NCBI GenBank assembly: GCA_036504595.1
Contig: DASXUX010000011.1
Span: 62,001-126,000 of the forward strand
Length of the DNA stretch: 64,000 nt
Source of the DNA: DASXUX01 sp036504595
GTDB lineage: Bacteria; Planctomycetota; SZUA-567; H5-PLA8
Reading direction: 5' to 3'
Each line of letters opens with the position of its first letter. The first letter of the stretch is position 1. The notes beneath the pieces are model-generated. The model was not told the origin of the DNA. It made no database searches and saw nothing but the letters and a program-made list of their open reading frames with translations. Positions 6,506 to 14,841 of this stretch are shown piece after piece. Made by a program: the position numbers and the translations under genes.

Positions 6506-8224
6506 ATGGTCCAAGTCCTCCTGAAGCTCTTACTTGAGATCCATGTCAACCTGCTGCTGCTCCTTCGCATCAAGAGTGTGAACGAGCTCCTTGCCCAAGC
6601 CATCGATCACGACGACGCCTCCTTGCTGGCCGTGCTGGTGCCCAAGCCCGTCGTCTCCTCTAAGTTGGATGGCGTGCTGGAGGCGGCCATTCGCAAGCGC
6701 AAGCGGCGGACGTTTAAGTTCGCCGCCGGCTTCATGGGCGAAGAGAAGTTCCGCACGTCCCGCTGCGGCGAGGGCCACCTTTCGGCGCTGCTGGTTTCGA
6801 CCGAAGGAACTGAACTGATCCCTCTGCTGGCGGAACTGGGCTTTGACCTAAGTGCCCCGGGCGCTGATGGAAAGTCGCTCGCCATGCTGGCGCTGGAAGA
6901 AGGACGCACCCATATCTTCCGCTGCATTGTGGATGCCATCAAAAAGCAGGATCACGAGGCGTGGGAATCAGGCAAGAAACCAAAGGGGCAGTCCGCGCTG
7001 GACGTGCCGCAGAGAGATCAACTTCCCATTCTGGGGGCAGCGATTCAGAGGCACTGTGTTGAAGAAGTCAAAATTTTGTTGGATGCCGGCGCGAGTCCCA
7101 ATCGCCCCGTCGAAGACCTGAGCAAGCTAGGGCGCATCGAGCGCATGCGCAAGACCAAGGAAATCCGCAAAGATTTTCTGCAGATGGCGATTGAGGCCCA
7201 GAACACGCCGATTGTGGAAGCGCTGCTTCAAGCCGGCGCAAACCTGACTCCCGATGGCGTGTGCCTTCTCGAAATTGCTCTCTCGTGCGCGGACATGAAC
7301 GTCGCCAAACTGCTCGCCCGCAAACTCGGCCCGCAGGTGGTCAGCAACGCGCGCGACACGATGGGCAACAGCATGTTCAACCGCGCGATTCTCAACGGCA
7401 ATCTTCAGATGGCTGAGTTCTTCATGGGCTGGCCGAACGCCAACATCCGCGAACCGAATTTCAAGAATGTCACCCCCATCGGCGAAGCGGGTGGGGCCGG
7501 ACGAATCGATATCGTCGAAATGCTGATGAAGGCCGGTGTGAGCCTCAACGAGCCGATCAACCCGCTCCGGCAAACGATTCTGCATCGAGCGGTTCTCGAC
7601 AATAACGTCCCCGTTGTCGAATGGGCTCTAAAGCAGCCTGACTTCGATCTGAACATTGCCGACAATGAGGGACGCACCGCATTGGACCTGGCCATCCTCG
7701 CTCGCAACGTCAGCATGATCGAGCGGATCGTGGATAATGAGCGGGCCGACATCGACGCGGGCGCGTTGAAAGCCGGCCAGCCGCCCGTGCTTCATCCGCC
7801 CGTGTATCGCCAGCCGCCCTTACAGCTCGCGGTGCAGAAGATGCTTGAAGCCATCGAGCTCTCTGAAATGACCAAGATGACGGACGTCGCCGTTCTTCTC
7901 GTCGATCTGGACGTCAACGTCAACGCGCAGGACTCCTGTGGTTCGACGCCGCTGCACTTCATCGCGCGAGAGTTGAATGCCACCAAAGCGCAGTTCGGCG
8001 CAAAGGCCGACCGCCTGCCCAACCTCCAGCGCCTCGTCAAAAGCATGGTCGGAAAGAAAGTAAATCCGCAGATCCGGGACGTCGAAGGGCACAGCGCTCT
8101 GGATGTCGCCGGGCAGGGGCTGTGGGATCTAAAGGGACTGCTCGGGCTGTACAACAGCGGGGATTCGAAAACGACGCTACAGGGCGCAGAGCACGCCCAG
8201 TCGGGGCAAAGTCCCCAAGCGTAG
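6506..8224 (+). CDS. Ankyrin-repeat protein
   Basis: 572 residues with at least five to seven ankyrin repeats between about residues 170 and 550. Recognisable cores are ILGAAIQRHCVEEVKILLDAGASPNRP, LQMAIEAQNTPIVEALLQAGAN, IGEAGGAGRIDIVEMLMKAGVSLNEP, ILHRAVLDNNVPVVEWALK and STPLHFIARELNA. Ankyrin repeats are protein-binding scaffolds. The N-terminus (LLKLLLEIHVNLLLLL) is hydrophobic but is followed by charged sequence, so export is uncertain. The Shine-Dalgarno signal is weak, so the exact start is open. No enzymatic domain is evident and the neighbours give no function. Confidence 0.75.
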   Translation: MVQVLLKLLLEIHVNLLLLLRIKSVNELLAQAIDHDDASLLAVLVPKPVVSSKLDGVLEAAIRKRKRRTFKFAAGFMGEEKFRTSRCGEGHLSALLVSTEGTELIPLLAELGFDLSAPGADGKSLAMLALEEGRTHIFRCIVDAIKKQDHEAWESGKKPKGQSALDVPQRDQLPILGAAIQRHCVEEVKILLDAGASPNRPVEDLSKLGRIERMRKTKEIRKDFLQMAIEAQNTPIVEALLQAGANLTPDGVCLLEIALSCADMNVAKLLARKLGPQVVSNARDTMGNSMFNRAILNGNLQMAEFFMGWPNANIREPNFKNVTPIGEAGGAGRIDIVEMLMKAGVSLNEPINPLRQTILHRAVLDNNVPVVEWALKQPDFDLNIADNEGRTALDLAILARNVSMIERIVDNERADIDAGALKAGQPPVLHPPVYRQPPLQLAVQKMLEAIELSEMTKMTDVAVLLVDLDVNVNAQDSCGSTPLHFIARELNATKAQFGAKADRLPNLQRLVKSMVGKKVNPQIRDVEGHSALDVAGQGLWDLKGLLGLYNSGDSKTTLQGAEHAQSGQSPQA

Positions 8225-8266
8225 GCACAATTCGGCGCCCAAAAAACAGCAATCCTGAAATAGATG

Positions 8267-8294
8267 TTGAAAGCAATCGGCCGATCTGTACACT
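8267..8294 (+). promoter_or_regulatory. Probable promoter of rpsO
   Basis: TTGAAA (8267-8272), 16-base spacer, TACACT (8289-8294). It would give a leader of about 150 bases before rpsO, long enough for the structured, S15-binding leaders known in several bacteria. Leader folding was not computed. Confidence 0.5.
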
Positions 8295-8449
8295 ATTGTC
8301 CCCGTGTGAAAGGAAGCGCATGGGGCGCGCCGCTTTTTGAAAAGAGGGAAAGCGCGCTGCGGGTTGCCATGGGGGTAACCCAACTGGAACAGGATCAATA
8401 GTACGCCCGCAAACTGGGCCGAATGATAGGGAGTGGAATTCAAGCCGTT

Positions 8450-8719
8450 ATGGTCATGACTGCCGCCCGTCGCACCGAGCTCGTCGAGACATACCGCAAG
8501 GCGCCCAAGGACACCGGAAGCACCGAGGTCCAGGTCGCTTTGTTGACGGAACGCATCAGCGCCATGACTGGCCACCTGAAGACACATCCCAAAGATCATC
8601 ATTCCCGCCTGGGTCTGACCAAAATGGTCGCGAGACGCACCCGCCTGCTGACCTACCTGCGCGACACGGAAATCGACCGCTATAAGGCCCTCATCGAGCG
8701 GCTCGGTCTCCGAAAGTAG
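8450..8719 (+). CDS. rpsO: 30S ribosomal protein S15
   Basis: S15 binds 16S rRNA helices 20-22 early in small-subunit assembly. The start at 8450 gives 89 residues, equal to the E. coli protein, and places the invariant DTGSTEVQVALLT at the same position; ATG 8456 is a near alternative. DHHSRLGL and the C-terminal ALIERLGLRK are typical. The frame is open to 8423. It is followed by pnp, the usual rpsO-pnp pair, separated by about 200 bases containing three groups of heptamer repeats. Confidence 0.96.
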   Translation: MVMTAARRTELVETYRKAPKDTGSTEVQVALLTERISAMTGHLKTHPKDHHSRLGLTKMVARRTRLLTYLRDTEIDRYKALIERLGLRK

Positions 8720-8726
8720 AGCTTCA

Positions 8727-8904
8727 AACGCCGAACGACGAACTGCGAATATGGCTTGCTATCGGATTATCATCTGAAGGCAACACTGTTCGTTTGTTAG
8801 CGTTTGCGGTTCAAAGCCTGTCGTCGATGAACCATGAGCACGAACTTCTGTCCAGAGCAAATCTGAAGACATCCACGTTCGTTGTTCGACGTTCGTCGTT
8901 CGAC
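8727..8904. repeat. GTTCGNN/AACGNCG heptamer arrays in rpsO-pnp spacer
   Basis: Three groups. At 8727-8747: AACGCCG, AACGACG, AACTGCG. At 8788-8815: GTTCGTT, TGTTAGC, GTTTGCG, GTTCAAA. At 8877-8904: GTTCGTT, GTTCGAC, GTTCGTC, GTTCGAC. The first is roughly the complement of the last, so the spacer can form a long-range hairpin. It starts 7 bases after the rpsO stop. In E. coli the equivalent spacer is an RNase III/RNase E processing site, so a role in processing is possible but not shown. Confidence 0.8.
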
Positions 8905-8926
8905 GCCAAGTAAAGGAATAGCGCGC

Positions 8927-11305
8927 ATGGCATACCAAACCGTCGAGATGGAACTCGGTGGACGTAAACTCAAGATCGAGACCGGCAAAATCGCCAAGCA
9001 GGCTTCCGGATCGGCCGTCGTGACTCTGGGCGAAACAATCGTCCTGGCCGCCGTCTCCGAACAACCGATTGCCGAAGGCTTCGACTTCTTTCCGCTGACC
9101 GTCGATTACCGCGAGAAAGGCTATGCCTCGGGCATGATTTTCGGCGGCCGCTTCCAGAAGCGCGAAGGCCGTCCGTCCGACAAGGAAACACTGACGATGC
9201 GGCTGATCGACCGCCCCATCCGCCCGCTCTGGCCAACCGGTTACACTCGCGACGTGCTCGTCCAGTGCTACGCGCTCTCGGCCGAACCCGATGTCGATCC
9301 GGACGTCCTGGCGATGATTGCCGCCTCAACCGCTCTGAGCGTCTCTTCCCTGCCCTTCCAAGGTCCCATCGGCGCGGTGCGCGTGGGCTTGGTTGACGGG
9401 CAGTTCAAACTTAACCCGACCGGAACCGAACTCGAAGCCAGCGCGTTGGAACTGGTCGTCGCCGGCAGTGCGGATTCCGTGCTGATGGTCGAGTCCGGTG
9501 CAAAAGAACTGTCCGAAGACCAGATGATCGGCGCCATCGAATTCGGGCATGAGCAGATCAAGAGGATCGTCGCGCTGCAAAAAGAGCTGATTGCGAAGGT
9601 CCAGCCCGTAAAGAACGAATTTGTTCCGCCCGCCGAACACCCGATCACGCAAGTGATCGTCAAGGAGTACCTGAACGCAGCCAAGAAAGCGGCGATGACG
9701 CAGACGAAGTTCGGCCGCCGCGACGCTCTGAAGAAGCTGCGCAACGAACTGGTCGAAAAGTACTCCAAAGAAGCGCTCGAAAAAGCCGGCAAGCCGGTAA
9801 ACGAATCGACTCCGTCCGCCTGGCACGTCAAAGCCGCCTACGAAGCCCTCCACGAAAAAGCAATCCGCACGCTGATCATGGAAGGCGTTCGCTGCGACGG
9901 CCGTTCGCGCGAACAGGTTCGCCCGATCACGATTGAAATCGGCGTACTGCCCCGAGCGCACGGTTCGGCGATCTTCACGCGCGGCGAAACGCAGGCGCTG
10001 TGCATCACGACGATGGGCACGGTCAGCGACGAGCAGACAGTGGAATCGCTGCGCGGCGAGTTCACCGACAAGTTCATGCTGCACTACAATTTCCCCAGCT
10101 TCTCGGTCGGCGAAGTGAAAATGCCGCGCGGTCCGGGACGCCGCGAAATCGGCCACGGCTATCTCGCGCGCCGCTCGATCAAGCCGATGCTGCCCGACTA
10201 CGAGAAGTTCCCATACACGTTGCGCGTCGTCAGCGAAATCCTGGAGTCGAACGGATCGAGCTCGATGGCCAGCGTCTGCGGCGGAACCCTCGCGCTGTTC
10301 GATGCGGGCGTGCCGATGAAGGCGCCGGTGGCCGGCATCGCGATGGGCTTGGTCGAAGAAAACGGCCAGCACTACATCGTCACCGACATCCTGGGCGACG
10401 AAGATCATTACGGCGATATGGACTTCAAGGTCGCCGGCACGATGAATGGCGTCACGGCCCTGCAAATGGACCTGAAGAGCCAGGGCATTCCGACGTCAGT
10501 GATGCGCAAAGCTCTGGAACAGGCCAAGGCCGGCCGCATTCACATTCTCGGCGAGATGGCCAAAGCGATTTCCGAACCACGCTCGAACATCAGCCAGCAC
10601 GCGCCGAAGATCATCCAGATGAAGATCGATCCGGAAAAGATCGGCAAGCTGATCGGCCCCGGCGGCAAGATGATCCGCTCGCTGGAAGAAAAGTACAAAG
10701 TCACGATCGAAGTCTCCGATGACGGCTCCGTCGTAGTTGCCAGCCCCAAGCGCGACGAAGCCGAAGCGGCCAAGCTGGTCATCGAAGGACTGGTCGGCAC
10801 GCCGGAAGTCGGACGCATCTATATGGGCGAGGTCGTCAACATCAAGGAGTTCGGCGTGTTCTTCGAAATCACGCCGGGCACCGATGGCATGTGCCACGTC
10901 TCCGAACTCGATGTCGCGTACATCAAAGACCCGCATGATTTCTGCAAAGTCGGCGACAAGATGGAGGTCAAGCTCATCGCCGTCGATGATCTCGGCCGCC
11001 TGAAACTCTCTCGCAAAGCTGTGATCGCTCCAGGTTCCGAAAGCGTCCCCGCGCCGGCCGGTGAAGGCGGCCCGCGTGGCGGCGGTGGACACCGGCGCGA
11101 AGGCGGCGGCGGACGGGACCGCGGCGGTCACGGCGGTGGAGATCGCGGTGGACGGCGAGGTGATCGCGGCGGACACGGCGGCGACCGCGGCCCGCGCGAA
11201 CATCGCGAGCACAGCGGCCCGAGCCCGCTCGATCGGCCGTCCGAGCCGCAGGCTGCGCCGCAAACGCCACCGGCTCCTCCGGCCAATGAGCCGCCGACGG
11301 CATAG
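8927..11305 (+). CDS. pnp: Polyribonucleotide nucleotidyltransferase (PNPase)
   Basis: PNPase degrades RNA 3' to 5' by phosphorolysis and is a common degradosome partner of RNase E. The ATG at 8927 follows AAAGGA and gives 792 residues. Two RNase PH domains are present; the second has MPRGPGRREIGHG, the SSMASVCGGTLALFDAG motif and DHYGDMDFKVAGT. A KH domain follows (KIGKLIGPGGKMIRSLEE) and then an S1 domain (GRIYMGEVVNIKEFGVFFEI). After S1 there is an unusual tail (about residues 705-790) of Gly, Arg, His and Asp repeats, an RGG-like region that could bind RNA or partners. A terminator follows at 11328. Confidence 0.98.
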   Translation: MAYQTVEMELGGRKLKIETGKIAKQASGSAVVTLGETIVLAAVSEQPIAEGFDFFPLTVDYREKGYASGMIFGGRFQKREGRPSDKETLTMRLIDRPIRPLWPTGYTRDVLVQCYALSAEPDVDPDVLAMIAASTALSVSSLPFQGPIGAVRVGLVDGQFKLNPTGTELEASALELVVAGSADSVLMVESGAKELSEDQMIGAIEFGHEQIKRIVALQKELIAKVQPVKNEFVPPAEHPITQVIVKEYLNAAKKAAMTQTKFGRRDALKKLRNELVEKYSKEALEKAGKPVNESTPSAWHVKAAYEALHEKAIRTLIMEGVRCDGRSREQVRPITIEIGVLPRAHGSAIFTRGETQALCITTMGTVSDEQTVESLRGEFTDKFMLHYNFPSFSVGEVKMPRGPGRREIGHGYLARRSIKPMLPDYEKFPYTLRVVSEILESNGSSSMASVCGGTLALFDAGVPMKAPVAGIAMGLVEENGQHYIVTDILGDEDHYGDMDFKVAGTMNGVTALQMDLKSQGIPTSVMRKALEQAKAGRIHILGEMAKAISEPRSNISQHAPKIIQMKIDPEKIGKLIGPGGKMIRSLEEKYKVTIEVSDDGSVVVASPKRDEAEAAKLVIEGLVGTPEVGRIYMGEVVNIKEFGVFFEITPGTDGMCHVSELDVAYIKDPHDFCKVGDKMEVKLIAVDDLGRLKLSRKAVIAPGSESVPAPAGEGGPRGGGGHRREGGGGRDRGGHGGGDRGGRRGDRGGHGGDRGPREHREHSGPSPLDRPSEPQAAPQTPPAPPANEPPTA

Positions 11306-11327
11306 CCAATTCAGAACGCAGAATTGA

Positions 11328-11363
11328 GGCTTGTGATGGCAAGAACCATCACAAGCCTTTTTT
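11328..11363 (+). terminator. Rho-independent terminator after pnp
   Basis: A 12-bp perfect stem GGCTTGTGATGG/CCATCACAAGCC with a six-base loop, followed by TTTTTT. It closes the rpsO-pnp transcript. Confidence 0.93.
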
Positions 11364-11477
11364 CTGTCGCAAAATCCGTCAACAAAAACTACCTAAAAAC
11401 TTGACGTTTCTTACGTCTCCACATATGACGTGCGCTAGGAATTTCAGATCTGCACGATGCGGCAAGGGAGCGATCCA

Positions 11478-12365
11478 ATGCGAATTGTTACCCGAGGCGA
11501 TTTCGACGGCCTGGTTAGCACGGTTCTTCTCACCGAAGTCGAGAAGATTAACGAAATCCGCATGGTCCATCCCAAGGACTGCCAGGACGGCAAGGTCGCT
11601 GCCGACGAGCAGGACATCGTCGTCAACTTGCCCTACATCCCCGGCTGCGGACTGTGGTTTGACCATCACACCTCCGAGGAAGGCAAGCAGACGCATGCGG
11701 CATTCAAAGGCCGGTTTGAAATGGCGCCCAGTTGCGCACGGGTCATCTGCAACCATTACCCGACGCTCGTGGAAAAGCTCGACCGGCTCAAGGATTTGCT
11801 CGAGGCCGTGGACCGCCTCGACAGCGCACAACTGACCCTCGACGACGTGACGCAGCCGAAGGGCTGGATCCTGCTCGGCTTGACACTTGATCCGCGCACG
11901 GGCCTTGGCCCGGAATTCCAGAAGTATTTCCGCTGGCTGGCTGAGTACATCAAAGAAGTGCCGCTCGAAAAAGTGATGAAGCACCCCGAGGTGGATAAGC
12001 GGACGCGGCGCGTGCGCGAAGAGCACCGCGAGCACAAGAATCTGCTGACCGCGAACGCGCGCCTGGATGGCAACGTGATCGTCACCGATCTCCGCGGTTT
12101 GAAGAATAAACCCGCCGGCAACCGGTTCTTGGTCTTTACCATGTTTCCAACGGCCAACGTGGAAGTCCGCATCTTCGATGGACACCAGGGCGCGGTCGTT
12201 GTCGCGGCCGGCCACAGCATCTTCAATCGCACGTGCAAGGTCAACGTCGGCCAGTTGCTCGCCAAGTATGGCGGTGGCGGTCATGTCGGCGCCGGAACGA
12301 CGCAGCTTAAGCCCGACGTCGCCGAAGCGCAGATAAAGGAAATCATCGCAGCACTGAAAGTCTGA
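11478..12365 (+). CDS. DHH/DHHA1-family phosphoesterase
   Basis: The ATG at 11478 is preceded by GGGAG 8 bases upstream and gives 295 residues. The N-terminal metal site is seen as GDFDGL (residues 7-12) and FDHH (61-64); the C-terminal DHHA1 domain has the glycine-rich GGGGHVGAGT near residue 270. The family includes RecJ, nano-RNases, pAp phosphatases and exopolyphosphatase-like enzymes; all hydrolyse phosphoester or phosphoanhydride bonds with Mn or Mg. The size and single-domain layout suggest a nanoRNase or exopolyphosphatase-like enzyme, but the substrate cannot be decided from the sequence. It is the first gene after the pnp terminator. Confidence 0.85.
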   Translation: MRIVTRGDFDGLVSTVLLTEVEKINEIRMVHPKDCQDGKVAADEQDIVVNLPYIPGCGLWFDHHTSEEGKQTHAAFKGRFEMAPSCARVICNHYPTLVEKLDRLKDLLEAVDRLDSAQLTLDDVTQPKGWILLGLTLDPRTGLGPEFQKYFRWLAEYIKEVPLEKVMKHPEVDKRTRRVREEHREHKNLLTANARLDGNVIVTDLRGLKNKPAGNRFLVFTMFPTANVEVRIFDGHQGAVVVAAGHSIFNRTCKVNVGQLLAKYGGGGHVGAGTTQLKPDVAEAQIKEIIAALKV

Positions 12366-12372
12366 ACGGGAG

Positions 12373-12474
12373 TTTCTGGTTTCTACTTTCTAGTTTCTGG
12401 CTTAGAATTACGCACTGGATCGGGGCGCCGTCCATTGATGGTGGCGCCGTTAACCAGAAACTCGAAACCAGAAA
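12373..12474. repeat. Inverted TTTCTGG/CCAGAAA heptamer arrays
   Basis: The left arm 12373-12400 is TTTCTGG, TTTCTAC, TTTCTAG, TTTCTGG; the right arm 12454-12474 is CCAGAAA, CTCGAAA, CCAGAAA. The central part contains a GGCGCC pair. It starts 7 bases after the stop of the DHH gene and ends 10 bases before the start of the metal transporter. Confidence 0.93.
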
Positions 12475-12484
12475 CCCGCAGTTA

Positions 12485-13264
12485 ATGGATCAACTTTCTC
12501 TCCTATACTTGCCAACCGCGGTGCTCCTTGGAGCGCTGCACGCGCTTGAGCCTGGACATGCCAAGACGCTCACCGCGGCGTATCTGATCGGCGTCAAAGG
12601 CACGCGCCGCGATGCGATCGTGCTGGGCATCGCGGTTGCAGCGACGCACAGCATTGTAGTGATTGCTTTGGCTGTTACCGCCGTCGTGCTCGGACGCGAA
12701 GCCTTTGCCGACAATGCCATGCGATGGCTGCAACTTGGTAGCGGCATCCTGGTTACTCTGCTCGGTTCCTGGATGCTCTGGCGGCGCTGGCCGCGGGCCA
12801 ACTGCTCGTGCGAGCAGCACCACGAACACCACGATCACGGTCATACCCACGATCACGGTCACTCCCATGATCATGGACACGGCGATCATTCGCACATGGA
12901 TGAGGACGAGCATGCAAAGGCGCACGCGGCGTCCATGCCGGAGTACGTCGCGCGCGGCGAGCGGCCCACGCTGTGGCAGGTTTGCGCGTTTGGCGCGGCC
13001 GGCGGGCTGATTCCATGCCCGGCATCCATCACGGTGATGCTGCTGGCGCTCTCGACGAAGGCTCAGGCGCTCGGAATCCTGGCCGTGCTGGGCTTCAGCC
13101 TTGGCCTGGCCATCGCGCTGGTCAGTGTCGGACTGCTGATTGTAACCGGCGTCAGCAAGCTCAGCGGGAGCGGCCGCCTGAATTGGATTACTCAGCACGC
13201 CCCGGTGATCAGCGCAGGGATGGTGGTCTTCTCTGGATTGTTTGCGCTGGCGTTCGCCCATTAG
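12485..13264 (+). CDS. NicO/RcnA-family nickel/cobalt transporter
   Basis: 259 residues with about six membrane segments. The first segment carries GALHALEPGHAKTL, the H-x-x-x-P-G-H motif of the NicO/RcnA family. A cytosolic or periplasmic loop at about residues 112-140 is extremely rich in His and Asp (HDHGHTHDHGH), a metal-binding feature of RcnA-type exporters. The second half repeats the family pattern with FGAAGGLIPCPASITVML, the usual G-G-x-x-P-C-P. It most likely exports Ni or Co, though import cannot be excluded. It lies directly after a heptamer array whose end contributes the sequence just before the start codon; no clear ribosome binding site is seen. Confidence 0.88.
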   Translation: MDQLSLLYLPTAVLLGALHALEPGHAKTLTAAYLIGVKGTRRDAIVLGIAVAATHSIVVIALAVTAVVLGREAFADNAMRWLQLGSGILVTLLGSWMLWRRWPRANCSCEQHHEHHDHGHTHDHGHSHDHGHGDHSHMDEDEHAKAHAASMPEYVARGERPTLWQVCAFGAAGGLIPCPASITVMLLALSTKAQALGILAVLGFSLGLAIALVSVGLLIVTGVSKLSGSGRLNWITQHAPVISAGMVVFSGLFALAFAH

Positions 13265-13286
13265 TAGGATTGCAGAGTTTTCATTA

Positions 13287-13694
13287 ATGAATGCAGCCAC
13301 AGAACCGCTCAAGCATGGAGTTGTTGCCGTTCTTCAGGACGAGGCCGGCCGCTTTCTTTTCATCCGCCGAGCCATGACGCTGAAGCGGGCGCCCGGTTGG
13401 TGGTGCTTTGTCGGTGGCGAAGTGGAGCCCGGTGAGAGCTTCCCTGACGCAATCCGCCGGGAAGTGCGCGAGGAAGTTGGCATCGTTATCCGGCCGCTCG
13501 ACGAAATCCATCAAAGCATCTCGCCAAACGGGGAGTTCCGCCTGCACTGGCTGCGGATCGCAATGGACCCGCCGAACCAGAACCTCGTTCTTGAGCCCGC
13601 CGAAGTCGCGGAGGCGCGGTGGCTGAACGTGAGCGAGGCTCTGAAGCTCAACCCATGTCTGCCGGCGCTGATCACGTGGCTGGGCGAACAGTAA
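13287..13694 (+). CDS. Nudix hydrolase
   Basis: The start at 13287 gives 135 residues. The Nudix box G-x5-E-x7-R-E-x-x-E-E-x-G is complete: GEVEPGESFPDAIRREVREE followed by VGI. Such enzymes hydrolyse nucleoside diphosphates linked to other groups, using the box glutamates to bind Mg. The N-terminal strand HGVVAVLQDEAGRFLFIRR is typical. The substrate is unknown; a housecleaning role is usual. It follows the transporter by 22 bases, so co-transcription is likely. The frame is open upstream to 13242, but that part overlaps the transporter and is not conserved. Confidence 0.88.
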   Translation: MNAATEPLKHGVVAVLQDEAGRFLFIRRAMTLKRAPGWWCFVGGEVEPGESFPDAIRREVREEVGIVIRPLDEIHQSISPNGEFRLHWLRIAMDPPNQNLVLEPAEVAEARWLNVSEALKLNPCLPALITWLGEQ

Positions 13695-13724
13695 TCACGC
13701 GTGCATGAAACAGTGGCGGCGCGG

Positions 13725-13895
13725 CTACTTGCCGGCCGTATGACCTTTCTGCTTGTGCTGTTTCATGACCGTTCGCGCGGCCACTTCTTTAGCGCGTTTG
13801 CCGTAACGGCCCTTCTTCTGCGCACTCGCCTTAATATGTTCATACTGGCGCCGTTCTTTCTTGCTTACGCCACGCAGGTGTTTTCCTTCCGGCAT
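13725..13895 (-). CDS. Small basic protein of unknown function
   Basis: 56 residues starting MPEGKHLRGVSKKERRQYEHI. The ATG at 13895 is preceded by AGGAG (8-base spacing), which decides against the longer frame starting at 13994 that would run through the terminator of the neighbouring gene. About a third of the residues are Lys or Arg, with no membrane segment or cysteine pair. I recall similar short proteins with the KHLRGVS..RQYEHI pattern from other bacteria, but no function. It is transcribed separately, downstream of the terminator at 13954. Confidence 0.65.
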   Translation of the reverse strand: MPEGKHLRGVSKKERRQYEHIKASAQKKGRYGKRAKEVAARTVMKQHKQKGHTAGK

Positions 13896-13953
13896 GGATG
13901 GTACTCCTATAAAGAACCAATGTCCTTCCTTCATAAGTCGCAACTGACGCGCC

Positions 13954-13982
13954 AAAAAAAGGACGGCCTCACGGCCGTCCTT
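13954..13982 (-). terminator. Terminator of the minus-strand DUF1080 gene
   Basis: On the minus strand an 8-bp stem GGACGGCC/GGCCGTCC with a four-base loop is followed by TTTTTTT. It lies about 30 bases after the stop of the gene at 14011. Confidence 0.9.
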
Positions 13983-14010
13983 CTGTTCGATCATCCCAAA
14001 TGTTCGCAGA

Positions 14011-14700
14011 TTACTTTGTATCGGTGATCGGTTTGATCTTTATGTTCCGGTACCACACCGGCGTGCCGTGGTCTTGCAGGCCGAAGTAGCCGACCTTCGC
14101 CATGTCCTTGTAAGCAGTCTTGAATTTGTTCTTGGTGCCATCCGGGCTCTTGCCCGCCTCGGTGAACTTGTCCAGATCCGCATCGACAATCAGCTTATCG
14201 TTCAACACGATCTTCAAACTGTTTCCTTTGAAGGTGATCACGAAGTGGTTCCACTCGCCGATCGGCTTTCCGACAGCAACGCTCGGCGCGATACAATCAT
14301 ACAGCGCGCCCAGCTCATGCTTGCCCGTCGGGCGTTCGCCGCCGACTGCATCCGACACCTGGATTTCAAAGGAACCGTGCAGCCAATTCTTTTCGCCTTC
14401 CGCCGAACGCAAGAACAAGCCGCTGTTCGTGGCCTTCGTTACCTTCACCTCCAGGTCCAGAACGAAGTCGCCGAACTTATCTTTCGTCCATATGTTGCCA
14501 CAGCCCTTCTGCCAGGTCAGCAAGCCCTCCTCGATCTTCCACTTGTCCGCTGACGGTTTCTGCCAGGCATTCAGATTCGTGCCGTCGTAAAGGTGAATCC
14601 ATCCGTCGGCATCGGGTTTCAGCCCTGATGGTTCCGGCTCCCCCGCCCCAACCCAACCTGCTGCAATCAACATCAGAACAGCCACAACGTTCATACGCAT
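14011..14700 (-). CDS. Exported DUF1080 (3-keto-disaccharide hydrolase-like) protein
   Basis: 229 residues. GGAGG lies about 9 bases before the ATG at 14700, which opens a signal peptide (MRMNVVAVLMLIAAGWVGAG). The body is the LamG-like beta-sandwich DUF1080: WIHLYDGTNLNAWQKP at the start, GDFVLDLEVKVTKATNSGLFLRS in the middle and GYFGLQDHGTPVWYRNIKIKP at the end. Members include 3-keto-glycoside hydrolases that act after oxidation of a sugar at C3; this protein is probably periplasmic. It is divergent from a second DUF1080 gene with a 141-base spacer containing a heptamer array. Confidence 0.88.
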   Translation of the reverse strand: MRMNVVAVLMLIAAGWVGAGEPEPSGLKPDADGWIHLYDGTNLNAWQKPSADKWKIEEGLLTWQKGCGNIWTKDKFGDFVLDLEVKVTKATNSGLFLRSAEGEKNWLHGSFEIQVSDAVGGERPTGKHELGALYDCIAPSVAVGKPIGEWNHFVITFKGNSLKIVLNDKLIVDADLDKFTEAGKSPDGTKNKFKTAYKDMAKVGYFGLQDHGTPVWYRNIKIKPITDTK

Positions 14701-14762
14701 TCCCCAGATCCTCCTTGTTTAAGCCCACTCTCGGGGCGTCTTTGTAAATACACCGGAGAATA

Positions 14763-14791
14763 GGTGTCTGGCTGTCTGGAGTCTGGAGTCC
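14763..14791. repeat. Heptamer array, GGTGTCT/GGAGTCT type
   Basis: Units GGTGTCT, GGCTGTCT, GGAGTCT, GGAGTCC between the two divergent DUF1080 genes. The word is related to the array at 1149-1212. Unlike most arrays it lies near start codons rather than stops. Confidence 0.7.
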
Positions 14792-14841
14792 AGCTCACCG
14801 GGAACGGTGTATACTTTGGAGACTCCCTTGGAGAACCAACG

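Noticed and set aside
9326..10465. 379-codon open frame on the minus strand
   Set aside because: Antisense to pnp, without motifs.
12373..12474. Heptamer arrays considered as CRISPR, telomere-like repeats or terminators
   Set aside because: Units are only seven bases and without spacers, words differ between loci, and most lack a T-run; real terminators nearby are separate.
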